This document shows positions 42,011-52,867 of a DNA stretch of 64,000 nt, in pieces. The notes beneath the pieces are model-generated. The model made no database searches. It saw nothing but the letters and a program-made list of their open reading frames with translations, and was not told where the DNA came from. The DNA lies in NCBI GenBank assembly GCA_001970955.1, contig MPUH01000066.1, positions 1 through 64,000 on the forward strand. Reading direction: 5' to 3'. The stretch's first letter is position 1. Every line of letters starts with the position of its first letter. The stretch comes from Stentor coeruleus (Eukaryota > Ciliophora > Heterotrichea > Heterotrichida > Stentoridae). Made by a program: the position numbers and the translations under genes.

Positions 42011-42464
42011 TTATATATAAAATTCAGATTAGCTTATGATATAATGAATAATAATATATATAGAATTGAATATAAAAACTATAAAATAAGTAATTTATAC
42101 TAAGAATATTATCTTCATAGGATTAAATAATATTAATTAAATTAAATAATTAAAGCATTTTTTGATAATCTTATAAGTTTAACTGAGTTATTAATACACT
42201 TTAAATAACTCTGCAGGATATTAAAGTTGTTATTTTATTAAGAAAATTGTAAATTCATTAGAATCGATGATAAATTTTATATTAGATCCAGTTTTTAATG
42301 TGATAAATATTCAAATTAACTTAAATTCAGAATTATTGTTTTGCGGAATATAAAAGCTATAAATTTGGATTTATATTTTAATCAAAACTTTTATATCGGA
42401 AAATATATTTTCAAATTTTATTCAATTTAGTTAATCTAAAAGCTAATAGTTTATTTAGTTTTTT
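42011..42464. other. Spacer, no gene seen
   Basis: Very AT-rich sequence between the SmE start and the 3' end of the second WD40 gene. No frame or RNA gene is seen. Confidence 0.6.
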
Positions 42465-45074
42465 TTAACTAGTTTTACTATAAGATATACTAGGAAAGAT
42501 TCGATCTTCAATGAAAAAATCATCCTCAAAAATACTTTCTAATTCTTTTTGAAAAATCATTTTAATTTTTATTTCCCTTTTTGATATATTTAAAGTTGCT
42601 ATGCCAAGGCTATTAGTGATATAAACTTTACTTGGATTTTTGCTAACAAAACTATCGAACCAATTATTATCACTGTTGCTTATACTCAGTTCTAGATTAT
42701 TATTTTCCAAGTTCCAAATTTTAACTGTTTGATCCTCAGACCTAGTTATCACAAACCTATTATCATTTGTTATTTCAATCTTAAATATGCTATCAGTATG
42801 GCCTTCAAGTTCTGCTTCTTGTCTTTTTTCAACAAGATTCCATACTTTCACAGATTTATCTTCAGATCCTGAAACTAAAAATGTATTATCGCTAGATATT
42901 GCAATTGTATCAACTGAATTTGTATGACCTTCAAATAATGTTTCTAATTTTTTTTCTAAAAGATTCCACACTCTTACTGTTCTATCTTCAGATGCTGAAA
43001 CTACAAATCGATTATCACTAGTTATTAAAATAGCAGATACTAAATCTGTATGACCCTTAAATAAGGATTCTTGTTTTTTAGATTGAATTCCCCATACTCT
43101 TACAGTATTATCTAATGAACCTGATACAATAAATTTATCGTTGCTTGATATTTCAAAACACGAAATACTTTCTGTGTGACCTTCAAACAAAACTTCTTGT
43201 TTTCCCTTAAGTAAATTCCAAACTCTTAAAGTTGCATCCTCTGAACCTGAAATAACAAATTTATTATCGTTTGTTAGTCTTACATTAACTACACTTTCTG
43301 TGTGACCCTTGAAGATAATTTCTTGATGCTTTTCATGGATATTCCAAACTCGCACTGTTGTATCTTGTGAACCGGAAACAATAAATTTATTATCTGTTGC
43401 AAATACTACACTGTTAATTTCATCTGTGTGACCTTGGAATAATGCTTTTTGACATTTCTCTTTTATGTTCCATACTTGCAAAACTTTACTGTTATTGTCA
43501 AAACTTATTGAACATAAAGTTTTGTCTTTGCTAAATGCTAAAACCGTGTTTAATGAATATTGTTTCAATGATTTTTTTTGGTTTAAATCCCATACAATCA
43601 ATTCACAATCTGAAACAGAAATGCATCGATTGTTTTCTGTTATTTTTACACTGTTTACAACCGACACATGATTTGGAAAAGCAAATTCAAGTTGTCTATT
43701 TACCAAATTCCAAACTCTTAATGTTCCATCAAATGACCCTACTACCAAAAAAGTATCATCATGGGTCATAGTAATACTATGCGCAATACTTGCATAATTA
43801 TCCAAAACAGCTTCTAATTTCCCTTCAGGTAGATTCCATACTCTCAAAGTTTTATCTTCCGATCCAGATACTAAAAACTGTGAGTTCCTAGCTATTGCAA
43901 CAGTTGTTATTTCTTTTAAATGGCCTTCAAGTAAAGCTTCAACACAATTTTCAGCCAAATTCCAAACTCTCAAAGTGTTATCATTTGATCCTGACACAAC
44001 ATATCGATTATCACTTGATAAAACAACACAATTTATATAATCCGTATGTTCTTTAAGCTCTAATATTTTCTTTTTTTTAACAAGACTCCATAATATTAAA
44101 GTTTCATCCCATGATGCTGATACAATAAACTTATTATCACTTGTTATTACAATACTTTTTACATATGATGAATGACCTTTAAGTATTACTTCTTGTTGTT
44201 TAGTAATTAAATTCCATACTATAATAGTTTCATCATCAGATCCTGATACTACAAATTTATTGTTTGTTGTTATTGCAACACTATTAACATCATCAGTATG
44301 TCCTATAAGTACTGTTAATTGCTGTTTTTTAAGAATATCCCATAATATTATTGTCTTATCTTTAGATCCTGAAACAATATACTTATCATCACTTGTTATT
44401 GCAACACTTTTTACACCATCTGTATGCCCTTCAAGTATAGAGTCTAATCTTCTCTCAAGTATTGACCAGATTCTTACTGTATTATCTAAAGACCCTGAAA
44501 TAATATATTGGTTATTGTTTGATATTGCAACACTCAAAATAGCATTTGTGTGACCTTCAATCAGTAAGTTGTAATCGGATTTGATTGTATCTTTAGTTGA
44601 TATTTTAGAACAGTTTCTCATTTCTTTTGAATTCTTAGTAAGATTTCCACTGATTTCTGAGAATTTTGGATGTTCAAATCTTAGAGTTTCATTGATTATT
44701 TTTTCAACCTTTTCTAAGTCCTTCTCTTCAAACACAGTAGACTTTAAGATCTTAGCATATTCTTCAATCATTTTATCAAGATACTGATGTGCATCTTTAA
44801 CTAGATTTCCGACTTTAAGGATAATCTTATTAGCTTCTTTTAATATTTCATTCTTTTGATTTTCAATAACACTTAAAGATCTCTTTATACTTGCTTTAAA
44901 TCTTTGAATTTTATTTTTTGGGAGCTTAATGACTATACTTCCTAATGTAATTTGAGAATTTTGCCTTTGATGCTCTTCAATATGATTATAAGAACATTCC
45001 TTGCAAAACAGTTTCCCATTACAACTATTACACTGTCGAACTGGCTTCGCATTACAAGTTGAGCACTTCAACAT
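42465..45074 (-). CDS. B-box-like zinc finger / WD40-repeat protein, copy 2
   Basis: Uninterrupted 869 codons. The N-terminal cluster C4, C7, C15, C18, C24, C27, H31, H35 is identical in spacing to copy 1 at 7142-9742. A helical linker (about 45-165) follows, then 15 WD40 units whose regular form is EGHTDGVKSVAITSDDKYIV then SGSKDKTIILW. Units 8 and 9 are degenerate in the same place as in copy 1, so the two-propeller layout predates the duplication. Repeats here are closer to consensus than in copy 1. The C-terminal 40 residues (KELESIFEDDFFIEDRIFP) are conserved with copy 1 (KLEKAFKDDFFIESHIFP), suggesting a functional tail outside the propeller. Function is unknown; a scaffold role is inferred. 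Confidence 0.9.
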   Translation of the reverse strand: MLKCSTCNAKPVRQCNSCNGKLFCKECSYNHIEEHQRQNSQITLGSIVIKLPKNKIQRFKASIKRSLSVIENQKNEILKEANKIILKVGNLVKDAHQYLDKMIEEYAKILKSTVFEEKDLEKVEKIINETLRFEHPKFSEISGNLTKNSKEMRNCSKISTKDTIKSDYNLLIEGHTNAILSVAISNNNQYIISGSLDNTVRIWSILERRLDSILEGHTDGVKSVAITSDDKYIVSGSKDKTIILWDILKKQQLTVLIGHTDDVNSVAITTNNKFVVSGSDDETIIVWNLITKQQEVILKGHSSYVKSIVITSDNKFIVSASWDETLILWSLVKKKKILELKEHTDYINCVVLSSDNRYVVSGSNDNTLRVWNLAENCVEALLEGHLKEITTVAIARNSQFLVSGSEDKTLRVWNLPEGKLEAVLDNYASIAHSITMTHDDTFLVVGSFDGTLRVWNLVNRQLEFAFPNHVSVVNSVKITENNRCISVSDCELIVWDLNQKKSLKQYSLNTVLAFSKDKTLCSISFDNNSKVLQVWNIKEKCQKALFQGHTDEINSVVFATDNKFIVSGSQDTTVRVWNIHEKHQEIIFKGHTESVVNVRLTNDNKFVISGSEDATLRVWNLLKGKQEVLFEGHTESISCFEISSNDKFIVSGSLDNTVRVWGIQSKKQESLFKGHTDLVSAILITSDNRFVVSASEDRTVRVWNLLEKKLETLFEGHTNSVDTIAISSDNTFLVSGSEDKSVKVWNLVEKRQEAELEGHTDSIFKIEITNDNRFVITRSEDQTVKIWNLENNNLELSISNSDNNWFDSFVSKNPSKVYITNSLGIATLNISKREIKIKMIFQKELESIFEDDFFIEDRIFPSISYSKTS

Positions 45075-46270
45075 ATTTATTATAAATATATTAATTTCTA
45101 AGCCAATTTATCTTTGTAAAAGATTATAGACTTTATTGTGGAGGATAATAAAGGCGGGCTATATAATTTATTAACAAAAATTTTCGATTTTAAATTAGAC
45201 AGATAAGAAGCAAATAGGCTTTTATTTCTAAAATATGCGTTTGTTGTAAAATTTCACAATTTATGTTGAAAAAAATATACAATTTAGTAACAAAAATCAG
45301 ATATAATGCAATTTAAGCATAATAAACAATCTTTTATATTATTTTACTTAGTTATATTTAAGAACAAGTAAATATTTAGTGTATATAATATCAATATTCA
45401 TATGCCAAAATGGCTTAATCTAAAATACACAACTATAAAATTTATACTTTAAACTTATAAATGAATAGTATATAGAATTATACATTATAAACTATGTATA
45501 TGTTTTTTTATGTCTATTACAATAGTTTTAGTTTCTTTATAGGTAGAACTAAATATTATTTGAATCAAATTTTATAAAAAGTTCAAATTTAAAACTTTAT
45601 CTGATTACAATGATACTTAATCCTTTTTATTCGCATTTAAACATAAAGTTCAAATAGTATTTAATTACTACTTATACAAAAATACTATTATCGAAAACCT
45701 TAGAAAAGTGTTAGCAAATTAACTTTGACTATAAACTTTTGGAATTTTAAAAATCAAAGCAAAGAGAAATCTAAAGAGTTTTTTAAAAGTATTAAATAAC
45801 AAATAACCTAAAGAACTTTAGTAAGCTTTAAGATTCTGATAATAAAAACTCCCTATATCAATTTGGTTTAAATTTTATATAATTTTTTTTTTGATGATAT
45901 TATATAATAGATGAGATTTTAACATTAGTTACCCTAAAGAAAAAATAAGCAAGTAGGAAGAAAAATAATTCTAATAAAAGCAAAAACCTGATTTTAAGCT
46001 TGACACAGTGATAGAGAATTAAAAGATTCCATAAATAATCACAAAACAAATTATTACATTCAGCGATCACCAAATTTAACCTTTTTCAAAGTAAAAAGCC
46101 AAAAGACTTGGGATTCTATCTTATATTCACTTCATAGTAAAATATCATTTATTCTCATAAAAAATTATTTTTTTCGCAATCTAAAACTCCAGCCTAGTCT
46201 ATATACAAAATACAAAAGCAACCTAAACATATAAATTAATGTAAATACGTACATCCTTTTATATAATAAA
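45075..46270. other. Divergent spacer, no gene seen
   Basis: 1.2 kb of AT-rich DNA without a supported frame. The last 37 nt form a conserved block shared with the next two tandem genes. Confidence 0.6.
46234..46270 (+). promoter_or_regulatory. Conserved upstream block, ML gene 1
   Basis: The 37 nt before the ATG (aattaatgtaaat... ccttttatataataaa) are nearly identical to the blocks before genes 2 and 3. It includes a TATATAATAAA that abuts the start codon. It is a candidate core promoter or transcription start region; recent duplication could also explain the conservation. Confidence 0.5.
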
Positions 46271-46708
46271 ATGTTAGCCCTTTTCTTTTTTTTCAGTATT
46301 GTAAACTGTGAATTTCTTTCTAATGATCAAGCAACCCCTTCTACTCTTTCAAATATAACATTAACTCAAGCTGTTGGTCGCAATTGTGGCAATTCAAATG
46401 TTTATGATATATACGGAGTTGATGTTTCTCCATGGCCTCCATCTCCAGGCATGGTTGGTATTCTAACAATGAATGGGAAGTTCGTAAAAGGAACATACGT
46501 ACAAGAAATCGTTCTTGGAACATGCTATAATAGTATGATTTGGAATTACGACCCTGTAGATGTAGATAAAAGCTGGCCTACTGGAGAAGTGGTTCAATTT
46601 GATATGGTTGTTGTATTTCCTAATGAGCATGGAAGCTATATTAGTAATGTTCAGCTTACTGCAGGAGATCATATTTGTTGTTGGCAGTTTGCTTATAACA
46701 TTGCTTAG
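46271..46708 (+). CDS. Secreted ML-domain protein 1 (NPC2/MD-2-like)
   Basis: Protein of 145 residues with a signal peptide (MLALFFFFSIVNC). It is the first of four tandem paralogues. Features fit the ML lipid-binding fold: an N-terminal NCG, a VDVSPWPPSPGMVGILTM strand pair (ML proteins have V.V.PCPP.PG here), a central GTCYNS, and a C-terminal GSYISNVQLTAGDHICCWQF (ML proteins end G.Y....ltd..g..i.C). Four conserved cysteines could make two disulphides. ML proteins bind sterols, phospholipids or lipid A in vesicles or outside the cell (family knowledge). The ligand here is unknown. Confidence 0.75.
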   Translation: MLALFFFFSIVNCEFLSNDQATPSTLSNITLTQAVGRNCGNSNVYDIYGVDVSPWPPSPGMVGILTMNGKFVKGTYVQEIVLGTCYNSMIWNYDPVDVDKSWPTGEVVQFDMVVVFPNEHGSYISNVQLTAGDHICCWQFAYNIA

Positions 46709-47292
46709 TTAAATAGTTAAATTTAGTTTTGATTTTTTGTGTGATAATTTATTCACCACTTTTAAAATATTGTAATGAGGTAAAAGAATAGGGAAAAATT
46801 TTGAAGGAAATAGTGGACATTTATAGGTTGTATGATAGAGAAGAAGATCATATGGGTTTGGATTTATTTCTGGTTATTATGACTACTTTGATATTAAAAA
46901 ACAAATAAATTTGAAAATTTGATAATATGAATTAGGATTTTTTTAGTAGAGATGATTAATAGTAGATTATTAAGCTTAAGTTAAAACTAATTTATATTGT
47001 TTTGAATAGGAAAAGTTTGAGATTATCCATTTTATTTTTGTGTATATGTTTATGTTAATAATTTTTTATAATATTTTTGTTACTCAAAAAATTTGAGACT
47101 TACTTCAAACTAAAAACAAGGTGGTTAAAAGCCAAAGATTATAGAAGGGAAATCTTCGATTTAAAGATTAGGATTTCCTTCTGGGAAATCTTCGGATTTA
47201 ACCTAAAATACCATTTATTCTTTTAAAAAATTATTTCCTCCACAATCTAAACTCTAACTTAGCCTAAATACAACAAGCAATCTAAGCATGCA
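46709..47292. other. Spacer between ML genes 1 and 2
   Basis: The spacer is homologous to the next two spacers. A small inverted repeat, GATTTCC at 47172-47178 and GGAAATC at 47184-47190, lies in it; the equivalent in the next spacer (around 48326) is imperfect. No coding frame is seen. Confidence 0.6.
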
Positions 47293-47329
47293 AATTAATA
47301 TAAATACTCATATCCCTTTATATAATAAA
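47293..47329 (+). promoter_or_regulatory. Conserved upstream block, ML gene 2
   Basis: This is the same 37-nt block as before gene 1 and gene 3, ending ccctttatataataaa directly before the ATG. An upstream in-frame ATG at 47288 is not kept in the paralogues, so this block is taken as non-coding. Confidence 0.5.
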
Positions 47330-47782
47330 ATGTTAGCTCTTTTCATAATTTTCAGTATTGCAAGCAGCGAATTTCTTTCCCCAAGCCCAGCTTCTAATGA
47401 TGAAATAGTACCTTCTGCTCCTTCAAATATAACATTATCTAAAGCTGTTGGTCAAAATTGTGGCAATACAAGTGTTTTTGATATATACGAAGTTGATGTA
47501 GCTCCATGGCCCCCATCTCCAGGTAAGCCTGGTGCTATAGCAATGGTTGGGAAGTTCCTAAAAAAAACATATGTACAAGAAATGGTTGTTGGAATATGCT
47601 ATAATAGTATGATTTGGAACTATTACCCTGAAGATATAGATAAAACTTGGAATGCTGGAGAAAATGGTAAATTTGAGATGGTTATTGCATTTCCTACTAA
47701 GCGTGGAAGCTATATTAGTAATGTTCAGCTTACTGCAGGAGATCATATTTGTTGTTGGCAGTTTTCTTATAACATTGCTTAG
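47330..47782 (+). CDS. Secreted ML-domain protein 2 (NPC2/MD-2-like)
   Basis: Protein of 150 residues starting MLALFIIFSIASSEFLSPSP. I chose ATG 47330 over an in-frame ATG at 47288, because the 14 extra codons fall in a block that is non-coding in the paralogues and would bury the signal peptide. The conserved ML pattern is present: NCGN, VDVAPWPPSPGK, GICYNSMIWNYYP, GSYISNVQLTAGDHICCWQF. Divergence from gene 3 is concentrated in the loop after the first strand pair and in the middle. The tandem setting suggests dosage or ligand diversification (inference). Confidence 0.78.
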   Translation: MLALFIIFSIASSEFLSPSPASNDEIVPSAPSNITLSKAVGQNCGNTSVFDIYEVDVAPWPPSPGKPGAIAMVGKFLKKTYVQEMVVGICYNSMIWNYYPEDIDKTWNAGENGKFEMVIAFPTKRGSYISNVQLTAGDHICCWQFSYNIA

Positions 47783-48450
47783 TTAAATAGTTAAATTTAA
47801 TTTTGATTTTATATGTAATAATTTATTCGCCACTTTTGAAATTTTGTAATAGGGTAAAAGATTAGGGAAGGATTTTGAAGGAAATAATTGATATTTATAG
47901 GTTGTATGATAGAGAAGAAGATCATATGGGCTTGGAATTGTTTCTGATTATTGTTAGTGTTTTGATGCTAAAAAGCAAATTTTTTTTATTAGAGATAATT
48001 AATAGTAGATTATTAAGATTAAGTTGAGTCTAATTTATATTTTTTTGAATAGAGAAGATTGAGATTATCCATTTTATTTTGTGTTTATGCTTATGTTAAT
48101 GATTTTTATATTATTTTCGTTACTGAAAAAATTTGAGTCTTGCTTTAAATTAAAGACTAGGTGGTTAAAAACCAAAGATTGCCCAGAAGGGTATCTTCGA
48201 TTTAACTTGTAATTAGTTAGTTAGTTAGAAAATATATTGTTCACAGTCGTGAGCTCTGTATTAATTAATTTTCAAATGCTTTCTCCTATTTTTAATGTTT
48301 TCTACGGAGTTTTTCGATTTAAAAATTAGGATTTCCTTCTGAGCAATCTTCGTTTTTAAGCTAAAATGCCATTTATTCTCATAAGAAATTATTTCCTTCA
48401 CAATCTAAAACTCCAACCTAGCCTAAATATAACAAATAATCTAAGTATGC
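47783..48450. other. Spacer between ML genes 2 and 3
   Basis: Homologous to the previous spacer, with an insertion of roughly 100 nt around 48200-48310 containing attagttagttagttagaaa. No gene is seen. Confidence 0.6.
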
Positions 48451-48487
48451 AATTAATATAAACACCCATATCCCTTTATATAATAAA
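48451..48487 (+). promoter_or_regulatory. Conserved upstream block, ML gene 3
   Basis: Third instance of the 37-nt block ending ccctttatataataaa before the ATG. It differs from the gene 2 block at only a few positions. Confidence 0.5.
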
Positions 48488-48940
48488 ATGTTAGCCCTGT
48501 TCATAGTTTTCAACATTGCAAGCAGTGAGTTTCTTTCCCCAAGTCCAGCTTCTAATGATCAAACACAACTTTCTGCTCTTTCAAATACAACATTGACTCA
48601 AGCTGTTGGTCAAAATTGTGGCAATACTAATATTTTTCATGTATACGAGGTTGATGTTTCTCCATGGCCTCCAGGTCCAGGTAATGCTGGTACTATAACA
48701 ATGAATGGGAAGTTTCTAGAAGGAGCATATGTACAAGAAATGGTTCTTGGAATATGCTATAATAGTATGATTTGGAACTATTACCCTGAAGTTGTAGATA
48801 AATCCTGGTCTGCTGGAGAAAAAGCTACATTTGAAATGGCTGTTGTATTTCCGACTAAGAGTGGAAGCTATGTTAATAATTTTCAGCTTACTGCAGGAGA
48901 TCATATTTGTTGTTGGCAGTTTGCTTATAACATTACTTAG
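48488..48940 (+). CDS. Secreted ML-domain protein 3 (NPC2/MD-2-like)
   Basis: Protein of 150 residues with signal peptide MLALFIVFNIASS. ML-type landmarks are QNCGN, VDVSPWPPGPGNAGTITM, GICYNSMIWNYYP and GSYVNNFQLTAGDHICCWQF. It is closest to gene 2. The same four cysteines are kept. The gene ends in TAG and is followed by the conserved 3' flank of the array. Confidence 0.78.
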   Translation: MLALFIVFNIASSEFLSPSPASNDQTQLSALSNTTLTQAVGQNCGNTNIFHVYEVDVSPWPPGPGNAGTITMNGKFLEGAYVQEMVLGICYNSMIWNYYPEVVDKSWSAGEKATFEMAVVFPTKSGSYVNNFQLTAGDHICCWQFAYNIT

Positions 48941-49728
48941 TTAAATAGTTAAGTTTAGTTTTGATTTTATATGTAATAATTTATTCACCACTTTGAAAAT
49001 TTTGTAATGGGATAAAAAGATTAGGGAAGGATTTTGAAGGAAATAGTTGATATTTATAGGTTGTATGATAGAGAAGAAGATCCTATGAGTTTAGATTTAT
49101 TTCTGGTTATTATGACTGCTTTGATATTAAAAAACAAATAGATTTGAAAATTTGATAATGTGAATTATGATTTTTTTAGTAGAGATGATTAATAGTAGAT
49201 TATTAAGCTTAAGTTAAGGCTAATTTATATTGTATTGAATAGAGAAGATTAAGATTATCCATTTTATTCTGTGTTTATGCTTATGCTAATGATTTTTATA
49301 TTGTTTTTGTTACTGAAAAAATTGAGGCTTATCTCTAAGGTTAAAACTTTTATACTATTAAAAATTATATAAGCATCAAGTTCACCTAAAGCATTTCTTA
49401 TATCAATCTTATGATTATTATAAAAATATATATAAATCTTTAACAGTAAGTCATATATATTTCTTAAATTTTCTTAATTTTAGCCTTTAATAATTATTAA
49501 AGCATTATAAAACCTATTATATAATCACTTTAATAATAATATTTTTGAATATATTTTTTCTTCAGAATTTCAGCTTCCTATGCTAAACTCAGTCAAGAAC
49601 TTGAAGGCGACATAAATAAAAACATAAATTTTGATCTTTTTTACTATTTTTTTGTTATACTACCAATTTAAGCACGTGCATTAATTCTTATCTTAATAAA
49701 CCCTATAGTATTTTGTTTATAATAAAAA
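48941..49728. other. Spacer between ML genes 3 and 4
   Basis: The first about 380 nt is homologous to the other array spacers, and the rest is unrelated AT-rich DNA. No gene is seen. Confidence 0.6.
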
Positions 49729-50184
49729 ATGCTGATTATTTTCATCCTTTTTTCTCTTACAAGCTCAGAATTCCTATCAATAAAAACCCCTTCAGATCAA
49801 CAAGTAACACCTAGCATGTCTCTAATCCCAAATTTATCCCAATCAGTAGGTTCAAACTGTGGTTATACAAACATTTTCAATATTTCTGGTGTTTATATCA
49901 GCCCATGGCCTCCTCAAGGTTTAGGTACAGTAGCAACTATAAACATAGTTGGGGTATTTATCAAAGGAGATTATATACAAGAAATCGTCTTTGGAACTTG
50001 TTATAACAGTATGTTTTGGGAATATGTTCCTACTGATGTAGACCTAAGTTATGAAACAGGACAGCAAGTGATGTTTACAATAAATCAACAATTTCCTAGT
50101 TATCCTGGGAATTATATAAGTAATATCCAACTCACGGCAGGTTATCATATATGCTGTTGGCAGTTTTCTTATATAGTTTCATAG
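49729..50184 (+). CDS. Secreted ML-domain protein 4 (divergent member)
   Basis: Protein of 151 residues, signal peptide MLIIFILFSLTSSE. It keeps SNCGYTNIFNI, the ISPWPPQGLGTVATINI strand pair, GTCYNSMFWEY and GNYISNIQLTAGYHICCWQF, including all four cysteines. The conserved D of AGDH is Y. It lacks the shared 5' and 3' flanks, so it diverged before the duplications that made genes 1-3. Lipid binding is inferred from family. Confidence 0.75.
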   Translation: MLIIFILFSLTSSEFLSIKTPSDQQVTPSMSLIPNLSQSVGSNCGYTNIFNISGVYISPWPPQGLGTVATINIVGVFIKGDYIQEIVFGTCYNSMFWEYVPTDVDLSYETGQQVMFTINQQFPSYPGNYISNIQLTAGYHICCWQFSYIVS

Positions 50185-52867
50185 TTTTAGAACTAATTAT
50201 TGCATAATCCAATAGATTTTATTTTATAGATTAATAGTTAATCATTGAAAAGGATAATAGACGATTATTGCTTTTGGGTTTTGAAGAAAATTTTTTCACC
50301 AGTTTTATATAGGGGCATATGGATATAAAGAAAGTATATGGAAAATATGAGTTTTTTTATGACGATATTTGTATGAAAAGATGATGATTTTGATGCGTGT
50401 ATTGTTATGGTGTAATAGTATATGTTTTAAGAAAATGATTAAGTATTGAATATAATTTTTAGAGCTTAATATAAGTTAGAAAGGGGATTTTATTATAGTA
50501 TGAGGCTAGATATTGAAAATTTTATTGGATTTTTCGGCTAGGGAGAGATGAAATTTTACCTTTTTATAATAAAAAATAATCTCATTATTTTTATTCTTAC
50601 TTTTTTTGAATAAACAAAGCTTAGTTTCAATATTTTATATAAATAACTATATTGCTTTAATTATAAGAAAATCTTAAGTATTACTCTTATCTTATATCCT
50701 ACACTATAACTATCCTAATTAAAAACATTCAAATATATATTACTTTCATTACAAGCTAATAGCCCAGTATATAAAAATAAAGGTATGCTAAATGGTCCTC
50801 CAAATATGATATAAATCCTAAGTCCAAGTTTAAAAGGCTCTTAATTTACAACAGTCTAAAGTTGATAGTGTTACTATAAACAATAAAAATAAAGCTGAAG
50901 GCAATATGAGGAATGCACTACAAAGCTGTATGGTTAAGAAACATGCGAATTTTTAAGTGGTAAAATAACAAATATTAACCCTAAAACATATTATTCTTAG
51001 AACTCCTCTTAGGACAAGCAATATAATCTTGAATTTAAGGTTCGTTTATATGCTATTTAATGTTGGAAGAGTAGTATGAAATATTAGGAAAATATGGTAT
51101 GGGTAATATGATTTGTTTAGAGCTTTTGTGGAGAATCACAATTGAGGTAGGATTTAAAATGATTTTTTCGGTAGGATTTAATGAAGACGAAGATGATTGA
51201 AGTAAAGGGGTAGGTTTTAAAGAGTTTTGGTATAGATTGTGTGAAGGTTTAGATTTTTTGATATAAGCTGTTTTAAGGTTTTTATATTGGGAGTTAAGAT
51301 AAGGGTTTATGCTGAATATAGTTAGATTTGATATTATTTTGAATGCAAAATATATATGCTAAGGGTTTTAGGAGGCTAATATGATTTTTAAGATGTGATA
51401 TGATGGGTTTAAGAGATTAAGAAATTAGATTGATAGTTTTAAAAGGATAAGATTAGAAATTTAGTTAGAGAATAAGAATAAGAATGGTTTTGTGATAAGA
51501 AATAATACAAATATCAGATGATTTTTTAATATAAAATTAGAATTTGTTTTATGATAATATCTTATAAAATTATATATATTTCAGTTTATCTAGAATCTAT
51601 AGACAATATATAGATTTATTGTGAAAATCACATGAAAATTAGGAATTTTAATTTAAAATACTTATATTATTATAAACAAAACATATGCAAACTATATAAT
51701 TATATAAACAAAAATATATTTTCATATATATTCTATTAAGCATATTATAACACTTTAACTTCTCTATAAACCCATACATATTTTTTTTTCAATTCATATT
51801 CTTACATCACTTTCTTCTCATACCAAAACTCTTTTTTACAATCATATTATTTTCCATTCACAAATCCTTCATATCTTTACCATTCACCCTAAAAGCTAAA
51901 ACTTATCTTTTCTTTCCATAATCCCATTAACTAAAACTCAATCAATGATAAAGAAAATTTCCAAATAAAACTTTTATCAAATATAAAACTTCATAACAAT
52001 TTTAAAGCTTTTTCTGTCTACCCTTTACTAAATCAAATCAAAAAATTTGTTAAATTAAAACAATTATTATCTAATAAATGAGTATTAAGGATAGTTTTAA
52101 GAAATAATTTCAAGGTGAAAATCCTAGCAAAAATATTTATACTGAATATATGAAGAATACAGTTATTATAAGTTAAAATGATTTATATGAAGATTTAGTA
52201 ATCAAAGATATGAAGAATAAAGTTATAATGACTTAGAATAGTTTATATATAAAATTTGTAATCTAGATCAGAAAATTTATGATTTTGGTAGAGGTTTAAA
52301 TTAAAATATATGTAAAAACTTATAATTTAAGTGCTAAAACTGTTGATTTAAGTATAAAAATAACTGAGGGACATATAAAGTACTAAACTATAAAACCTTA
52401 AATCTTAATTATTTCATATTTTAAGCAAATATGTAGTTATATTAGACTAGTTTCAAAGCTAAATATAAGAGTTTTGGGAAAAGATTGAGATATAATAATT
52501 ATTAAATTGATAAAGAATTGTCTTTGATACTATTTGATTATGAAAAATGTATTTTACCAGATTTGAAATAAGTATTCAATAATCAAAACCTTATAATTAC
52601 ACAATAAACTTCTTAAAGGTATTTAGAATACTCTTTTATTTACATAATGTTTTGTATAAATTGTAATAATCATTATAATGCATTTTGTTTAACTTGTAAA
52701 AATCGATAAAAAGTATCAACCCAAGCGTTTTCTTGAGATTTTTCATCTAAACATATGATATTTTTTTTTCCCTTACTTAAATCCTTTAAAAATCATATTC
52801 TCTATTAGTAGTAAGATTTTGTTATAAATTATCTTTACGAATTTTAAATTACGTCGAAGCATAGCAC
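50185..52867. other. Large spacer, no gene seen
   Basis: This is 2.7 kb of AT-rich DNA. 50185-50560 and 51040-51480 are G/T-rich, and 51740-51960 is C-rich. Frames near 50780-50990 have protein-like stretches but contain several stops and no family resemblance. No RNA gene is recognised. Confidence 0.5.

Larger units (their letters stand above)
46200..49320 (+). repeat. Tandem duplication of ML gene plus flanks (three similar units)
   Basis: Genes 1-3 begin at 46271, 47330 and 48488. Not only the coding regions but also the 3' flanks are conserved (agttaaatagttaaattta, then ttattcaccactttt and aggttgtatgatagagaag), together with the 37-nt upstream blocks. Unit lengths are about 1.06 and 1.16 kb. 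The fourth gene (49729) lacks the flank similarity, so it is an older member. Confidence 0.85.

Noticed and set aside
50780-50990. Possible decayed gene near 50.8 kb
   Set aside because: Two frames look mildly protein-like (LNGPPNMI, YAKWSSKYDINPKSK) but neither has a start, length or known motif.
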